The notes: a model not told the origin generated them from the letters alone. DNA of 35,751 bases from Erysipelotrichaceae bacterium UBA6182 (GCA_002422065.1 DITO01000109.1:1-35751), one strand, 5' to 3'. Positions 1-8,765 are shown, counted from the first letter of the stretch. Numbers and translations are program-made.

Positions 1-686
1 GATATACTAATCCTACATCCCATGTGGTTGCTTCGCTAACTTCAGTTCACAGTCAACATCTCCATATAAATACGCAAAATCAAACATTTGTTATTTTCCG
101 TGAGGCACCAAGTATTAATGATGCATATAATACAGCAGCAGTCTTTGCTCTTTTTGTGGCAATGAAAGATAACTTAAATAAACGTGTGGAACAACTTGGT
201 TCAATAAAAACAGTATCATCGCGTTTTAGTGAGATGCATGTTAAGAACAAGCGGATTGTTGGATTACTTGCGAAAGATCAAAATCCTGTCGCCAATTCAC
301 GGTTATGTGATTTCCTAACTACACAATCTCAATGGGGAAGACTTGGTTTATGTTTAATGAGTGAAGTTCACGCCCACGAGGCAAAACCGTATGAAGTAGA
401 AAACATGGCATATATTTATGATACTGATTTTGAGTATCTTAATGAAGTAAACGTTACTCAACTCATGCTTGGAGGGCATCGTCGCTTTGAATATCAAGCA
501 AGACTTTTACTCGCTGGATTAGATAAAGAAACAATGGTTATTGTTGAGCGTGAAGATGATGAAATAAATGCCATTGATTTAGATAAGGTGGATACAATCA
601 TTCTAATGTACTCAACCAAAAATATAGATGAAGCGATGAATTTGCGTGAACAACTTGTTACACGCATTCAAAAGGAGTGTATATGA
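1..686 (+). CDS. murT: MurT-like Mur ligase subunit of lipid II isoglutaminyl synthase, 5' partial, divergent
   Basis: The frame is open to the left edge, so the N-terminal ATPase part is outside the window; the GTG at 24 is an internal codon. What remains matches the MurT central end and C-terminal domain (DUF1727): a YNxxAA helix (AYNTAAVFAL), an SRFSEM segment where GRMEEF is usual, LLAKDQNPVAN where LxKNPxGFN is usual, YIYDTDFEYL where WIWDADFE is usual, and GGHRRFEYQARLLLAGL before the last strand. In characterised pairs MurT with GatD amidates D-Glu of lipid II. Here the DGxDVSW segment before WDxDFE reads YEVENMA, so the Asp thought to complete the GatD triad appears to be Asn. No zinc-ribbon cysteines are visible in the part seen. 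It ends in TGA overlapping the gatD ATG, which implies coupled translation. Homology is fairly sure; amidation activity is doubtful. Confidence 0.72.
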   Translation, partial: YTNPTSHVVASLTSVHSQHLHINTQNQTFVIFREAPSINDAYNTAAVFALFVAMKDNLNKRVEQLGSIKTVSSRFSEMHVKNKRIVGLLAKDQNPVANSRLCDFLTTQSQWGRLGLCLMSEVHAHEAKPYEVENMAYIYDTDFEYLNEVNVTQLMLGGHRRFEYQARLLLAGLDKETMVIVEREDDEINAIDLDKVDTIILMYSTKNIDEAMNLREQLVTRIQKECI

Positions 687-1399
687 TCATTGAATGGTTA
701 AATCCAGAAGGAACTATGTTGTTTGGTGATCGTGGAAACTGGATGTTACTTCAAAGAATATTCCCAAATGCGACATTCATCGAAACACCTCTTCATTCTA
801 TTCCAGCATTTACTCATCAAAATGTAGATCTGTTATGTATGGGTTCGATGAATGAGCGTATGCAAATTCAAATGATTCATTGGTTATCAACGTACATTGA
901 TCCTTTGAAATCTAGAATAAATAATGATCAAGGTTGTTTATTCTTCGGTAATAGTCAAGATATCCTTGGATTAAGTATTATCCGTGAAAAAAATGAATCA
1001 CAAAAAGCTTTAGCTTTGTATCCGTTCAGTGTTAAACAAGAATCAATCAAAAGATACAATGCTTTAGTAGGAATCGAAACTAAATATGGTTTGATTCTTG
1101 GGCATAAAAGTACTTTCTCACTATTATATGATACTCAAGATATTCCTAGCTTTGGAAAAGTCGTTCAAGGGTTTGGTCATAACTTAGAAGACTCACTTGA
1201 TGGTATTCATGATCATCATATGATTGCCACTTCACTCATGGGACCACTACTTGTTTTAAACCCTCATTTTACTCAAAAATATCTTCAAGAAGTAACTAAA
1301 GAAGAGATCAATATTCCGTTCTTTGAAGAACTATCTCTCGCTTATGAAGCTAAGAAAAGAGATTTTGAAACAAGCACTCATTTCGTTTACGATAAGTAA
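683..1399 (+). CDS. gatD: GatD-like class I glutamine amidotransferase with a dead-looking active site
   Basis: This is a 238-aa GatD homologue. GatD normally hydrolyses Gln and passes ammonia to MurT for lipid II amidation. The fold is recognisable from LFGDRGNWMLLQR (usually LYGDxGNxxxLxxR), DLLCMGSMNER (usually DxxFIGGGxDRE), FFGNSQDILG (usually ICGGYQxLG), the GFGHN segment and ATSLMGPLLVLNP (usually GTYLHGPxLPKNP). At the nucleophile position Gly89 replaces Cys, the nearest Cys being residue 85. At the catalytic His position there is Met186, and the GFENHGG segment reads GHKSTFS. The frame is intact, so this is not simple decay. The start is ATG 683 rather than GTG 677, because AAAGGAG (670-676) lies 6 nt upstream and the ATG overlaps the murT stop as ATGA. 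The family call is sound; the true reaction is unknown. Confidence 0.75.
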   Translation: MIIEWLNPEGTMLFGDRGNWMLLQRIFPNATFIETPLHSIPAFTHQNVDLLCMGSMNERMQIQMIHWLSTYIDPLKSRINNDQGCLFFGNSQDILGLSIIREKNESQKALALYPFSVKQESIKRYNALVGIETKYGLILGHKSTFSLLYDTQDIPSFGKVVQGFGHNLEDSLDGIHDHHMIATSLMGPLLVLNPHFTQKYLQEVTKEEINIPFFEELSLAYEAKKRDFETSTHFVYDK

Positions 1400-1441
1400 A
1401 TCTAGTTTCATCATAAACCATTGGATAAAGTCTAACTTATC

Positions 1442-1470
1442 TTTACTTTTCATCTGTTTTCTGATATTCT
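1442..1470 (+). promoter_or_regulatory. Candidate sigma-A promoter for rpsF-ssb-rpsR
   Basis: TTTACT (1442-1447) and TATTCT (1465-1470) are separated by 17 bp, with a TGA just before the -10. The site lies in the gap after gatD and upstream of the S6:S18-type leader. Both hexamers are imperfect, so this is a position-based suggestion. Confidence 0.4.
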
Positions 1471-1498
1471 AATAAAACGAGTAGATATGAAATATTTA

Positions 1499-1537
1499 CT
1501 CCTTGCCTGAAAAGGCCGGATAGACCAAAAGGAGGTG
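1499..1537 (+). promoter_or_regulatory. S6:S18-type ribosomal protein leader RNA upstream of rpsF
   Basis: CTCCTT (1499-1504) can pair with AAGGAG (1529-1534), which is the rpsF Shine-Dalgarno. Inside this helix GCCT (1505-1508) and AGGC (1513-1516) form a hairpin with a GAAA tetraloop. A CCG (1516-1518) follows in the bulge on the 3' side. A hairpin plus bulged CCG immediately before rpsF is the known layout of the leader bound by the S6:S18 complex for autoregulation. The structure is drawn by eye; the family match is inferred. Confidence 0.6.
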
Positions 1538-1542
1538 TACAC

Positions 1543-1833
1543 ATGCGTAAGTATGAAATTCTGTACATTATTAACGCTTCTGTTGAAGAAGCCGCACGCC
1601 AAGAAGTCATTGAGAACATGAAGAACATTATTACTACAGGTAATGGTGTCGTGTCTGAAGTGACTGAATGGGGTATGCGCGAATTTGCATATGAAATCAA
1701 TCATATGACAAAAGGTTATTATGTATTAATGAACTTTCAAGCAGACACAGATACGGTAAAAGAACTTGATCGACTCAATCGAATCAATGCTAAATTAGTC
1801 CGTTTCATCGTCGTCAATTTAGAAGAAAAGTAA
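1543..1833 (+). CDS. rpsF: 30S ribosomal protein S6
   Basis: This 96-aa protein has the usual S6 length and pattern: MRKYEILYIINAS at the start, GNGVVSEVTEWGMREFAYEI in the middle and YVLMNFQA with LxRINAKLVRFIVV near the end. S6 binds the 16S rRNA platform as a partner of S18, whose gene lies two downstream. The start is ATG 1543 after AGGAGGTG. It is the first gene of the S6-SSB-S18 operon; ssb follows after 10 nt. Translation is probably autoregulated by the S6:S18 leader that hides this ribosome site. Confidence 0.97.
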   Translation: MRKYEILYIINASVEEAARQEVIENMKNIITTGNGVVSEVTEWGMREFAYEINHMTKGYYVLMNFQADTDTVKELDRLNRINAKLVRFIVVNLEEK

Positions 1834-1843
1834 GGAGTTAACT

Positions 1844-2314
1844 ATGCTCAATAAAGCAATCATCATCGGAAGATTTACACGTGACCTTGAACTCAGAAAA
1901 ACCCAAAACGGAAAATCTGTTCTTAGTTTTTCTTTAGCAAGTAGTCGTAAGTACGGTGGCAATGAGCAAGTTGATTATGTGAATTGTACAGTTTGGGAAA
2001 AAGGAGCAGAGATTATTGCTCAATACATGAAAAAAGGATCACTCATTCAAGTTGAAGGACGTAATGTCTCTCGCTCATATGATGATAAAGATGGAAGAAA
2101 AGTGTATGTTCAAGAAGTACTTGTGGAAAGTTTTAACTTTCTAGAGTCACGCTCTTCATCAACACAAAACACCAATCCTTCAAGTAACTATTCCAATCAA
2201 TACAACACACCACAAAGTAACTACACAGTGTCAGATCCTTATGCCGACTTTGCATCAAGTGACGACCAAGATGGACCACTATTAGATATTTCAAGTGATG
2301 ACTTACCGTTCTAG
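1844..2314 (+). CDS. ssb: Single-stranded DNA-binding protein SSB
   Basis: This is a 156-aa SSB. An N-terminal OB fold covers about residues 1-105, with LNKAIIIGRFTRDLELR, the DYVNCTVWEKGAE strand and IQVEGR. A flexible linker rich in Ser, Asn and Gln runs from about 105 to 145, followed by the conserved acidic tip DISSDDLPF that recruits replication and repair partners. It works as a tetramer on single-stranded DNA at forks. Its position between rpsF and rpsR is the standard Bacillota arrangement. The ribosome site TAAGGAG overlaps the rpsF stop, so expression is tied to the operon. Confidence 0.97.
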   Translation: MLNKAIIIGRFTRDLELRKTQNGKSVLSFSLASSRKYGGNEQVDYVNCTVWEKGAEIIAQYMKKGSLIQVEGRNVSRSYDDKDGRKVYVQEVLVESFNFLESRSSSTQNTNPSSNYSNQYNTPQSNYTVSDPYADFASSDDQDGPLLDISSDDLPF

Positions 2315-2334
2315 TCATCTGAAAGGAGAGAAAC

Positions 2335-2565
2335 ATGGCATTTAAAAAACAACGTGTTGCTCGCAAAAAAGTTTGTTATTTCACTAAAAACAACATTACT
2401 GTCATTGACTATAAAGACGTAGAATTATTAAAACGTTTTATTTCAGCGAATGGTAAAATTATTCCTCGTCGTGTGACAGGAACTAGTGCTAAATACCAAC
2501 GTATTCTTGCGAATGCAATCAAACGCGCTCGTCAAATGGCTTTAATCCCATACGTAGCCGACTAA
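2335..2565 (+). CDS. rpsR: 30S ribosomal protein S18
   Basis: This is a 76-aa S18 with the typical features: a basic N-terminus (FKKQRVARKKVCYF), IDYKDVELLKRFIS, the GKIIPRRVTGTSAKYQRxLxxAIKRAR core and an end at LIPYVAD. It binds 16S rRNA next to S6 in the small-subunit platform. The Cys of the KKVCYF segment is single; the CxxC pair of zinc-bearing S18 forms is absent, so this is the zinc-independent type. The ribosome site GAAAGGAG is upstream. A terminator hairpin follows closely, marking the end of the S6 operon. Confidence 0.97.
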   Translation: MAFKKQRVARKKVCYFTKNNITVIDYKDVELLKRFISANGKIIPRRVTGTSAKYQRILANAIKRARQMALIPYVAD

Positions 2566-2579
2566 ACAGATCATGTAAG

Positions 2580-2606
2580 ACTCCGCTACTAAGCGGAGTT
2601 TTTTTA
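2580..2606 (+). terminator. Rho-independent terminator after rpsR
   Basis: ACTCCGCT (2580-2587) pairs with AGCGGAGT (2592-2599) around a 4-nt loop, followed by a run of T to 2605. The next gene starts only 11 nt further on, so partial read-through into the yybS-gdpP unit is likely, because no separate promoter is visible between them. Confidence 0.85.
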
Positions 2607-2616
2607 AAGGACTTCT

Positions 2617-3528
2617 ATGACCACTCGATCAATAACACAAGGTGCATTAACTATTGCCTTATCTGCAGTCTTAATGCTCATCTCTAGACAGTTTCCAGGT
2701 TTACTGGATGTTTTAATAGCATGGATTTTACCACTACCACTTATCTTGTATGGTGCACGATTTAAACCATCACAAATGTGGGTAGTCTTTTTCTCCACTC
2801 TATTACTTTCATTTTTGATTGCTCCATTCACAAGTGCATTATACTTTATGTTTTATTTTCTTCATGGTGCACTGTTTGGAATAGGGCTACATCTTAAATG
2901 GAGTAGACAACAACTATTCTTAAGTTCTATCGGAAGTATGTTATTGGTTACTTTATTTAGTGTTGGACTCTTCTCAAGTCTATTTGGATATGATCTTATT
3001 AGAGAGTATCAAATAATACTATCACAGCTTTCAAATATACTTACGGAAACCGGTATTTCAGTGCCTACTGGAGTGGATATTGCACGTGTAGCACTTATAT
3101 CAATGATTACATCCTATGTTTTTGTGGTCATTGTGGAAGGGTTTCTTGTCTATTTAATGGCATTAATCTTAGTCACCCGCTTAAAGGTAGCATCTATTCC
3201 ACCTAAAGCAACTAAGCGATTTCAACTTCCGTTTTATGGCGGAGTTATTGCATTACTACTCATTATTCCATATCCATTATCAGTAGCATTAAACAACGAA
3301 ACATTCCTTATTCCTGCCATTGCTTTGTATGTAAGTGGCGTTGTCGTGATAGTGTATAATGCTTTGAATTTTGCTATAATAGTCAAAAGAACTTATAAGA
3401 TTAAATATTTTTATTTAATCTTAGTGCTTTTATTACTACTCATTCCACAAATTTGGTTAGATATCATGTTAATTGTTGGCCTTTTGGATAGTTTTGTTCA
3501 TTTAAGGCAACGATGGTTAGGAGCATAA
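2617..3528 (+). CDS. YybS-like (DUF2232) polytopic membrane protein
   Basis: This 303-aa protein has about eight hydrophobic segments, for example ALTIALSAVLMLISRQFPGL, VLIAWILPLPLILYGARF, WVVFFSTLLLSFLIAPF and a strongly hydrophobic C-terminal stretch (LILVLLLLLIPQIWLDIMLIVGLL). Length, topology and position directly before gdpP match the DUF2232/YybS family of Bacillota. The molecular role of the family is not established; S-component-like transport has been suggested for related folds. It starts at ATG 2617 after AAAGGA and is followed one base later by gdpP, so the two are likely co-translated. The family call rests mainly on synteny and membrane pattern. Confidence 0.72.
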   Translation: MTTRSITQGALTIALSAVLMLISRQFPGLLDVLIAWILPLPLILYGARFKPSQMWVVFFSTLLLSFLIAPFTSALYFMFYFLHGALFGIGLHLKWSRQQLFLSSIGSMLLVTLFSVGLFSSLFGYDLIREYQIILSQLSNILTETGISVPTGVDIARVALISMITSYVFVVIVEGFLVYLMALILVTRLKVASIPPKATKRFQLPFYGGVIALLLIIPYPLSVALNNETFLIPAIALYVSGVVVIVYNALNFAIIVKRTYKIKYFYLILVLLLLLIPQIWLDIMLIVGLLDSFVHLRQRWLGA

Positions 3529-3529
3529 A

Positions 3530-5482
3530 ATGCTTGAAAGACTTGAAGAGTTAAAACTTCAACTTGTCTACCTCCTTACAGGAGAGTTTATCCTCTCTCT
3601 TTTTATCTTGTTCTTTTTTGAACGTTGGTTACTCCTAGTATTATCCATCCTGGGTGTTCTAAACTTTGTTCTTTTAATTGCCATTATTATTGTTGTTACA
3701 CGTGGTGTAAAGGAGCGAATGCTACATTTGACACGCGTTGTAGGATCTAATGTTAAACATGCTCTTGATATTGGACGAGTTGGGTTCTTATCCTTTGATG
3801 ACCAATATGTCGTTGACTATACAAGTGAGTTCTTTGATGAATTCAATCTTGATTGGGTAGGTCAAAGGGTGACTAGTATCCATCCTCAGATTGGACAAAT
3901 TCTCAGTGGTGAAGTAAATCATCTTGCCATTGAACTAGAAGAGGTAAAATACGAAATCAAACGAGTGAGTAATACACTTTTCTTTAAAGATATAAGTGAT
4001 ATATCACGTATTCAAAAGCAATTTCTTGAAAATTCAGTGGTTATTGGATATATCCATTTTGATAACTATGAAGAATCTACACAATACCAAGAAGAACAAA
4101 CGATTGCGAATATTGACTCAGGGATTAGACAGCCAGTTATAGATTGGGCTAAGAAAAATGGTATGTTTTTACGACGTGTTAAAGCAGATCGTTTTCTAGT
4201 TGTTCTCAATGAAAAGATATTTAAGAATATTCTTAATGAACGATTCGAAATACTTAATCAAATCCGTGAAAGTGCAACCCATCTTGATCTTGCGATTTCC
4301 CTATCTATGGCGTTTGCTAAAGGAACGACAGATTTTGATGAGTTAGAAGAACTTGCTAACCAAGGATTAGAACTTGCTCAAAACCGTGGTGGAGATCAAG
4401 TGGCTATAAAACACGTAGGCAGGCAAACTCAATACTTTGGTGGAACACTTGTAGCTAATGAAAAACGTAATAAAGTTAAAGTTCGTGTAATGGCTCAGTC
4501 TATTAAAGAACTTATTGTGAAGTCTTCTAATATTATTATTGTAGGCCATAAAGAAATGGATTTCGATTGTATGGGTTCTGCCCTATCTATGTCAAGAATA
4601 TGTAGTGCACTACAAAAGCAATCAAGCATTGTTACAAGTGGTGGCATTGAAAAAATGATGAAGGCAGCATTTGATCTTCATGCAGAGCATCTTCAAGGGC
4701 GTCATACTTTTGTGACTGAATCACAAGCTTTGAATTCTTTAAATGATAATACACTTGTAATTATGTTAGATCATCATCTTGCAGAACATTCCAATGGTGA
4801 ACATATCATTAATAAAGCAAAACATATATGTGTCATTGATCATCATCGTCGTGGTAAAGATTTCACTTTTGATCCAACCTTGGTATACATCGAATCGTGG
4901 TCTTCCAGTGTTGTTGAATTATTAAGTGAATTAATGCAGTATATGGGAATACGTAACTTTATGTCATCCATTGAATCTACAATTATGTTGACAGGAATGA
5001 TTGTTGATACCAATCGCTTCCGATTAAAAACAAGTTCTAGAACATATGAAGCTGCAGCATATCTAAGACTCTTAGGAGCTGAACCTGGGGATGCTGATAG
5101 TTTTCTTAAAGAAACATACGATGATTTCGAACTTAAAACAAACGTATTACATCATGCACAATATTTAGATAATGGTATTGTCATTGTTCCTTATGATGAG
5201 CAATTACTTGCTCGTCCAGTGATGTCGATGGTTGCTGATCAATTACTTGGGATATCAGATGTTGAGGCTAGTTTTGTTATTGCGAATGTCAGTGATAATT
5301 CAGTGGCAATATCAGCTCGTTCACGTGGCAAATTTAACGTCCAATTTGTCTTAGAGAAACTAGGTGGCGGTGGGCATTACACTGCAGCTGCAGTTCAAAA
5401 AGAAAATATGAGTGTTGAAGAATTATCACAACTTTGTATTGAAGAAATAAATCGTTATATTGAAAACGGAGGAAATATATGA
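3530..5482 (+). CDS. gdpP: Cyclic-di-AMP phosphodiesterase GdpP
   Basis: This 650-aa protein has the full GdpP layout. Two N-terminal transmembrane helices (about 15-60) are followed by a PAS-like sensor (about 75-150), a degenerate GGDEF domain (VIGYIHFDNYEE, about 165-300) and a DHH phosphoesterase with VGHKEMDFDCMG (about 337), MLDHH, VIDHHRRG and GMIVDTNRF. A DHHA1 domain ends with LGGGGHYTAAA (about 611). Metal-binding His and Asp residues are present, so activity on c-di-AMP is expected. In the family the haem/PAS and degenerate GGDEF parts modulate activity at the membrane. It overlaps rplI by the sequence ATGA and follows the yybS-like gene by one base. Confidence 0.95.
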   Translation: MLERLEELKLQLVYLLTGEFILSLFILFFFERWLLLVLSILGVLNFVLLIAIIIVVTRGVKERMLHLTRVVGSNVKHALDIGRVGFLSFDDQYVVDYTSEFFDEFNLDWVGQRVTSIHPQIGQILSGEVNHLAIELEEVKYEIKRVSNTLFFKDISDISRIQKQFLENSVVIGYIHFDNYEESTQYQEEQTIANIDSGIRQPVIDWAKKNGMFLRRVKADRFLVVLNEKIFKNILNERFEILNQIRESATHLDLAISLSMAFAKGTTDFDELEELANQGLELAQNRGGDQVAIKHVGRQTQYFGGTLVANEKRNKVKVRVMAQSIKELIVKSSNIIIVGHKEMDFDCMGSALSMSRICSALQKQSSIVTSGGIEKMMKAAFDLHAEHLQGRHTFVTESQALNSLNDNTLVIMLDHHLAEHSNGEHIINKAKHICVIDHHRRGKDFTFDPTLVYIESWSSSVVELLSELMQYMGIRNFMSSIESTIMLTGMIVDTNRFRLKTSSRTYEAAAYLRLLGAEPGDADSFLKETYDDFELKTNVLHHAQYLDNGIVIVPYDEQLLARPVMSMVADQLLGISDVEASFVIANVSDNSVAISARSRGKFNVQFVLEKLGGGGHYTAAAVQKENMSVEELSQLCIEEINRYIENGGNI

Positions 5483-5919
5483 AGGTCATCTTATTGAAGG
5501 ATGTTAAGAATCTAGGAAAAAAGGACGAAGTCATTGAAGTGTCTGATGGATATGCAAGAAACTTCTTGTTTCGTCAAAATCTTGCAGTCATTGCGAATAC
5601 TAAATCGATGGAAAACCTAAAAGAAAATCAAGATAATGAAAAATCTAGATTAGAATCAATTAAACAAGATGCAGTAGATTTAAAGACAAAAATGGAAAAT
5701 ATCACACTAACATTCTCATTAAAGTCAGGAAAAGAAGGCAAGACATTTGGTTCTATTTCCACAAAGCAAATTGGAGAATCATTGGATCAACTTGGATATA
5801 AGATTGATAAACGAAAAATACTAAGTGATCCACTAGCATCTTTAGGCATGCATAAAGTAAAAATTGAACTGCACAAAGATGTTGTTGTGACCATTACAGT
5901 TCGTATTAATGAGGAATAA
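5479..5919 (+). CDS. rplI: 50S ribosomal protein L9
   Basis: This is a 146-aa L9. The N-terminal rRNA-binding domain has MKVILLKDVKNLGKKDEVIEVSDGYARNFL, with the conserved GYARNFL loop. A long connecting helix (about 40-75, rich in Glu, Lys and Asp) follows, then the C-terminal domain with GKLFGSIT-like GKTFGSISTKQI and KIELHKDVVVTITVRI. It sits at the base of the L1 stalk. The start ATG 5479 overlaps the gdpP stop, with GGAGG at 5468-5472. Position between gdpP and dnaB is the standard order. Confidence 0.97.
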   Translation: MKVILLKDVKNLGKKDEVIEVSDGYARNFLFRQNLAVIANTKSMENLKENQDNEKSRLESIKQDAVDLKTKMENITLTFSLKSGKEGKTFGSISTKQIGESLDQLGYKIDKRKILSDPLASLGMHKVKIELHKDVVVTITVRINEE

Positions 5920-5921
5920 CT

Positions 5922-7256
5922 ATGAATCACTCGCTTCCACACAATCTTGAGGCAGAACGTGCCTTACTTGGATCACTTCTTGTTTATCCACAGTCACTAA
6001 AAACAGTCAATGAAATTGGTATTATGGCTGATTCATTCTTTTTAGAGACACATGGGATTATTTTTAATGCAATGAATGATGTGATTTTATCTGGCAAGAA
6101 TGTGGATGCAACCACGCTTTTATCAAGACTTGAAGACTTATCGATGTTATCAAGAGTTGGAGGAGTTGAAGGGATTTCATCACTTCTAGAAAGCTCTACA
6201 TCAAATGCTAATATAAAATACTATGCTCAAATTATTCTTGATAAAGCGATGTTAAGATCACTTATCTTAACTGCAGAAGATATTGCTTCTAAAGGGTTCA
6301 AACAAGAAGAAGATCTTGATGAAGTTCTTGATTATGCGGAAAAACTAATTATGCAAGTAACACGAAATCGTCGTGCAACTGACTTTAGAAATCCTAAAGA
6401 AGTAATCAATGAAGTCATGGATACTATTTCAAGAATGTCATCCAACAAAACCAATATTACAGGGATGAAAACTTCATATAAAGCATTGGATAATGTTACT
6501 AACGGACTTCAAAAAGGTGATTTAATCATCCTTGCAGCTCGCCCATCTATGGGTAAAACAGCCTTTGCATTAAATCTTGGACTTCAAGTAGCTCGTCATA
6601 ATCAAGAACCAGTTGCAATATTCTCATTAGAAATGCCAGCTGAGCAATTAATTATGCGTATGCTTTCTGCCAATGCTGCTATTGCTGGTAATCAATTAAG
6701 ATCAGGTTATCTTAATGGTTCTGAATGGAATAAACTCAATGAAGCAGCAAATGATCTTCGTATGCTTCCTATTTATATTGATGACTCACCAGGGATGAAA
6801 GTCTCTGAGATATTCTCTAAATGTCGTAAGCTTAAAGCTGAACAAGGCTTAGGCATGGTCATTATTGACTATATTCAGCTTATCAATGCATCCTCATCAA
6901 AAAACAGTGAAAACCGCCAACAAGAAGTATCAGAAATCTCACGTGCATTAAAAGGTTTAGCTCGTGAAATGAAAATCCCTGTTATCGCTTTATCACAGTT
7001 ATCACGTTTAGTTGAACGTCGTGAAGATAAACGACCAATGTTATCTGACTTACGTGAATCCGGTGCACTTGAACAAGATGCTGACATCGTCATGTTCTTG
7101 TATCGTGATGAATATTATCAAAAGAATGATGTAGAGCAAGCTCAAGAAGAAGTAGAAGTTGATATTGCGAAACATCGTAATGGACCAACACGAAAGATTA
7201 AACTTGCGTTTAGTCGTAATATTAACGCTTTTTACAACCTCATGATTGAAGAATAG
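5922..7256 (+). CDS. dnaB: Replicative DNA helicase DnaB
   Basis: This is a 444-aa DnaB-type helicase (DnaC in Bacillus naming). The N-terminal all-helical domain begins NLEAERALLGSLLV. The RecA-like motor carries Walker A in LAARPSMGKTAFAL (about 205-218), the H1a segment IFSLEMPAEQLIMRM, Walker B in GMVIIDYIQL, the H3-like IALSQLSRLVERREDKRPMLSDLRESGALEQDADIV and the arginine-finger region KHRNGPTRKIKLAF. It is expected to form the hexamer that unwinds DNA at the fork. It starts 2 nt after rplI and ends 9 nt before the peptidase gene. Confidence 0.97.
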   Translation: MNHSLPHNLEAERALLGSLLVYPQSLKTVNEIGIMADSFFLETHGIIFNAMNDVILSGKNVDATTLLSRLEDLSMLSRVGGVEGISSLLESSTSNANIKYYAQIILDKAMLRSLILTAEDIASKGFKQEEDLDEVLDYAEKLIMQVTRNRRATDFRNPKEVINEVMDTISRMSSNKTNITGMKTSYKALDNVTNGLQKGDLIILAARPSMGKTAFALNLGLQVARHNQEPVAIFSLEMPAEQLIMRMLSANAAIAGNQLRSGYLNGSEWNKLNEAANDLRMLPIYIDDSPGMKVSEIFSKCRKLKAEQGLGMVIIDYIQLINASSSKNSENRQQEVSEISRALKGLAREMKIPVIALSQLSRLVERREDKRPMLSDLRESGALEQDADIVMFLYRDEYYQKNDVEQAQEEVEVDIAKHRNGPTRKIKLAFSRNINAFYNLMIEE

Positions 7257-7265
7257 GAGAAGAAA

Positions 7266-8765
7266 ATGATTAAGAAAGTGGTACTATTTTTAGCAATGAC
7301 CGTGATTTCACTCACGCTCACATTCACTATTTCTGGTGTACGCATTGTGCCACATCATGATTTTCGCCTGACACAACTTGAATTATCGACAGCAATTATT
7401 AAACAAGAAATTGAATTTAGACTAACTGATCCAATGAGTGTATATAAAGTCTATTATAAAGAGAAGCTTGTTGGAATTATGGAAGATGAAACACTAATTA
7501 GAAATTCACTTGATTCAACATATGCAATGACTTATGCAGAAGATTTTCCAGATTCAAAATTACTTCTCAATGAAGACATAACAATCATTGAAGATGTTGT
7601 TCAATACAAACTTAATAACATTGATAATGAAATTGTAAGTTTTATAGACACTAATCAACTTTATTCTATTGAAGTTATCCAAATTGATTTTTCAAGTGGA
7701 TATACTATTTATGTCAATCGTATTGAAGATTTTGAAGCAGCTCGGGAACAGTACTTGTTAAACTTTATTTCGAAAGAAGCCTATGATGCCATTATTCGTA
7801 AAGAAGAAATTCCACCACTTAAGGGATATGGCTATCGTGAAATGAATCTAATCGTTAGTGAAACGATTAAGACAAGTAAAGGACGTGCTCGTCCTGATGA
7901 AATATTAAAGAATACTAATGAAATTATTTATTTCTTTTCCTATGGTTATGACACAGAAATAAAATCATATACTGTACAACCGTTTGATACAGTAGAATCT
8001 GTCGCATATTTTAATGGATTAACGCCACAACAAGTACTATCAATCAATGCAGATAAGATTAAATCAAGCAATCAAATCTTAGAAGCAGGAATGAATCTAA
8101 ACGTTACCTATTTTAATTCACCGATTAAAGTCGTCGTTATTAGAGAAAGACGAGCTGAAGAAATTGTATATCCACAAAGTACATTATATTTACCCGATCC
8201 AACACTGCGAGAAGGAATGTCTCGAGTTTCAACTCAAGAAAACACAGGAACGAAAGATGTCCTGTATTTGGAAACATATGTTAACGGTGTACTCATGGGT
8301 GGGCAAGAATTAAGTTCAAGCGTGACTAGAGAACCGGTACGAGAAGTTATCCTATATGGAACTCGTGTTATCCCTGGGATTGGTAGTGGAACATTTAGAA
8401 TGCCTGTTAATAATTATAGAATTACTTGTGGATGGGGATGCTATCCAAATCATAGAGCGATTGATCTAGTAGATCGTTACTCACGTTATGGTTATATCTA
8501 TGCTGCAGATCGTGGTGTGGTACAGTCCCGTGGTTATGAACCACGTGGATATGGTTTTTGGATAAGAATCAACCATAACAATGGTTATGTTACTCTTTAT
8601 TCTCATCTTGATTCTATGGCGTATTTCCCACCAGGTGTTGCGGTTGAAAAAGGTGAACTCATTGGACGAATTGGTATGACAGGTAGAACTACAGGACCAC
8701 ATGTACACTTTGAAATAATTCAAAATGGTCGAATCATTCCACCATGTTCGTTATTACGATGCTAG
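7266..8765 (+). CDS. Membrane-anchored or secreted LysM-G5-M23 peptidoglycan endopeptidase
   Basis: This 499-aa protein has an N-terminal hydrophobic segment (about 4-24), which is an uncleaved anchor or signal peptide. An uncharacterised extracellular part extends to about 230. A LysM-like peptidoglycan-binding domain (IKSYTVQPFDTVESVAYFNGLT, about 231-283) precedes a G5-like domain (VVVIRERRAEEIVYPQ to VREVILYG, about 288-370). The C-terminal LytM/M23 metallopeptidase (about 376-495) has the zinc ligands in NHRAIDLVD, the YSHLDSM segment and GPHVHFEI. It probably cuts peptide cross-bridges during wall growth. Its placement next to walJ, a gene of wall homeostasis in Bacillota, fits. The end overlaps the walJ start. 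Confidence 0.88.
   Translation: MIKKVVLFLAMTVISLTLTFTISGVRIVPHHDFRLTQLELSTAIIKQEIEFRLTDPMSVYKVYYKEKLVGIMEDETLIRNSLDSTYAMTYAEDFPDSKLLLNEDITIIEDVVQYKLNNIDNEIVSFIDTNQLYSIEVIQIDFSSGYTIYVNRIEDFEAAREQYLLNFISKEAYDAIIRKEEIPPLKGYGYREMNLIVSETIKTSKGRARPDEILKNTNEIIYFFSYGYDTEIKSYTVQPFDTVESVAYFNGLTPQQVLSINADKIKSSNQILEAGMNLNVTYFNSPIKVVVIRERRAEEIVYPQSTLYLPDPTLREGMSRVSTQENTGTKDVLYLETYVNGVLMGGQELSSSVTREPVREVILYGTRVIPGIGSGTFRMPVNNYRITCGWGCYPNHRAIDLVDRYSRYGYIYAADRGVVQSRGYEPRGYGFWIRINHNNGYVTLYSHLDSMAYFPPGVAVEKGELIGRIGMTGRTTGPHVHFEIIQNGRIIPPCSLLRC

Noticed and set aside
2604..2831. Antisense open frames over yybS and many other genes, for example 12905-13144, 15182-15436 and 24761-25030 on the minus strand
   Set aside because: They are shadows of well-supported genes, without ribosome sites or family matches.
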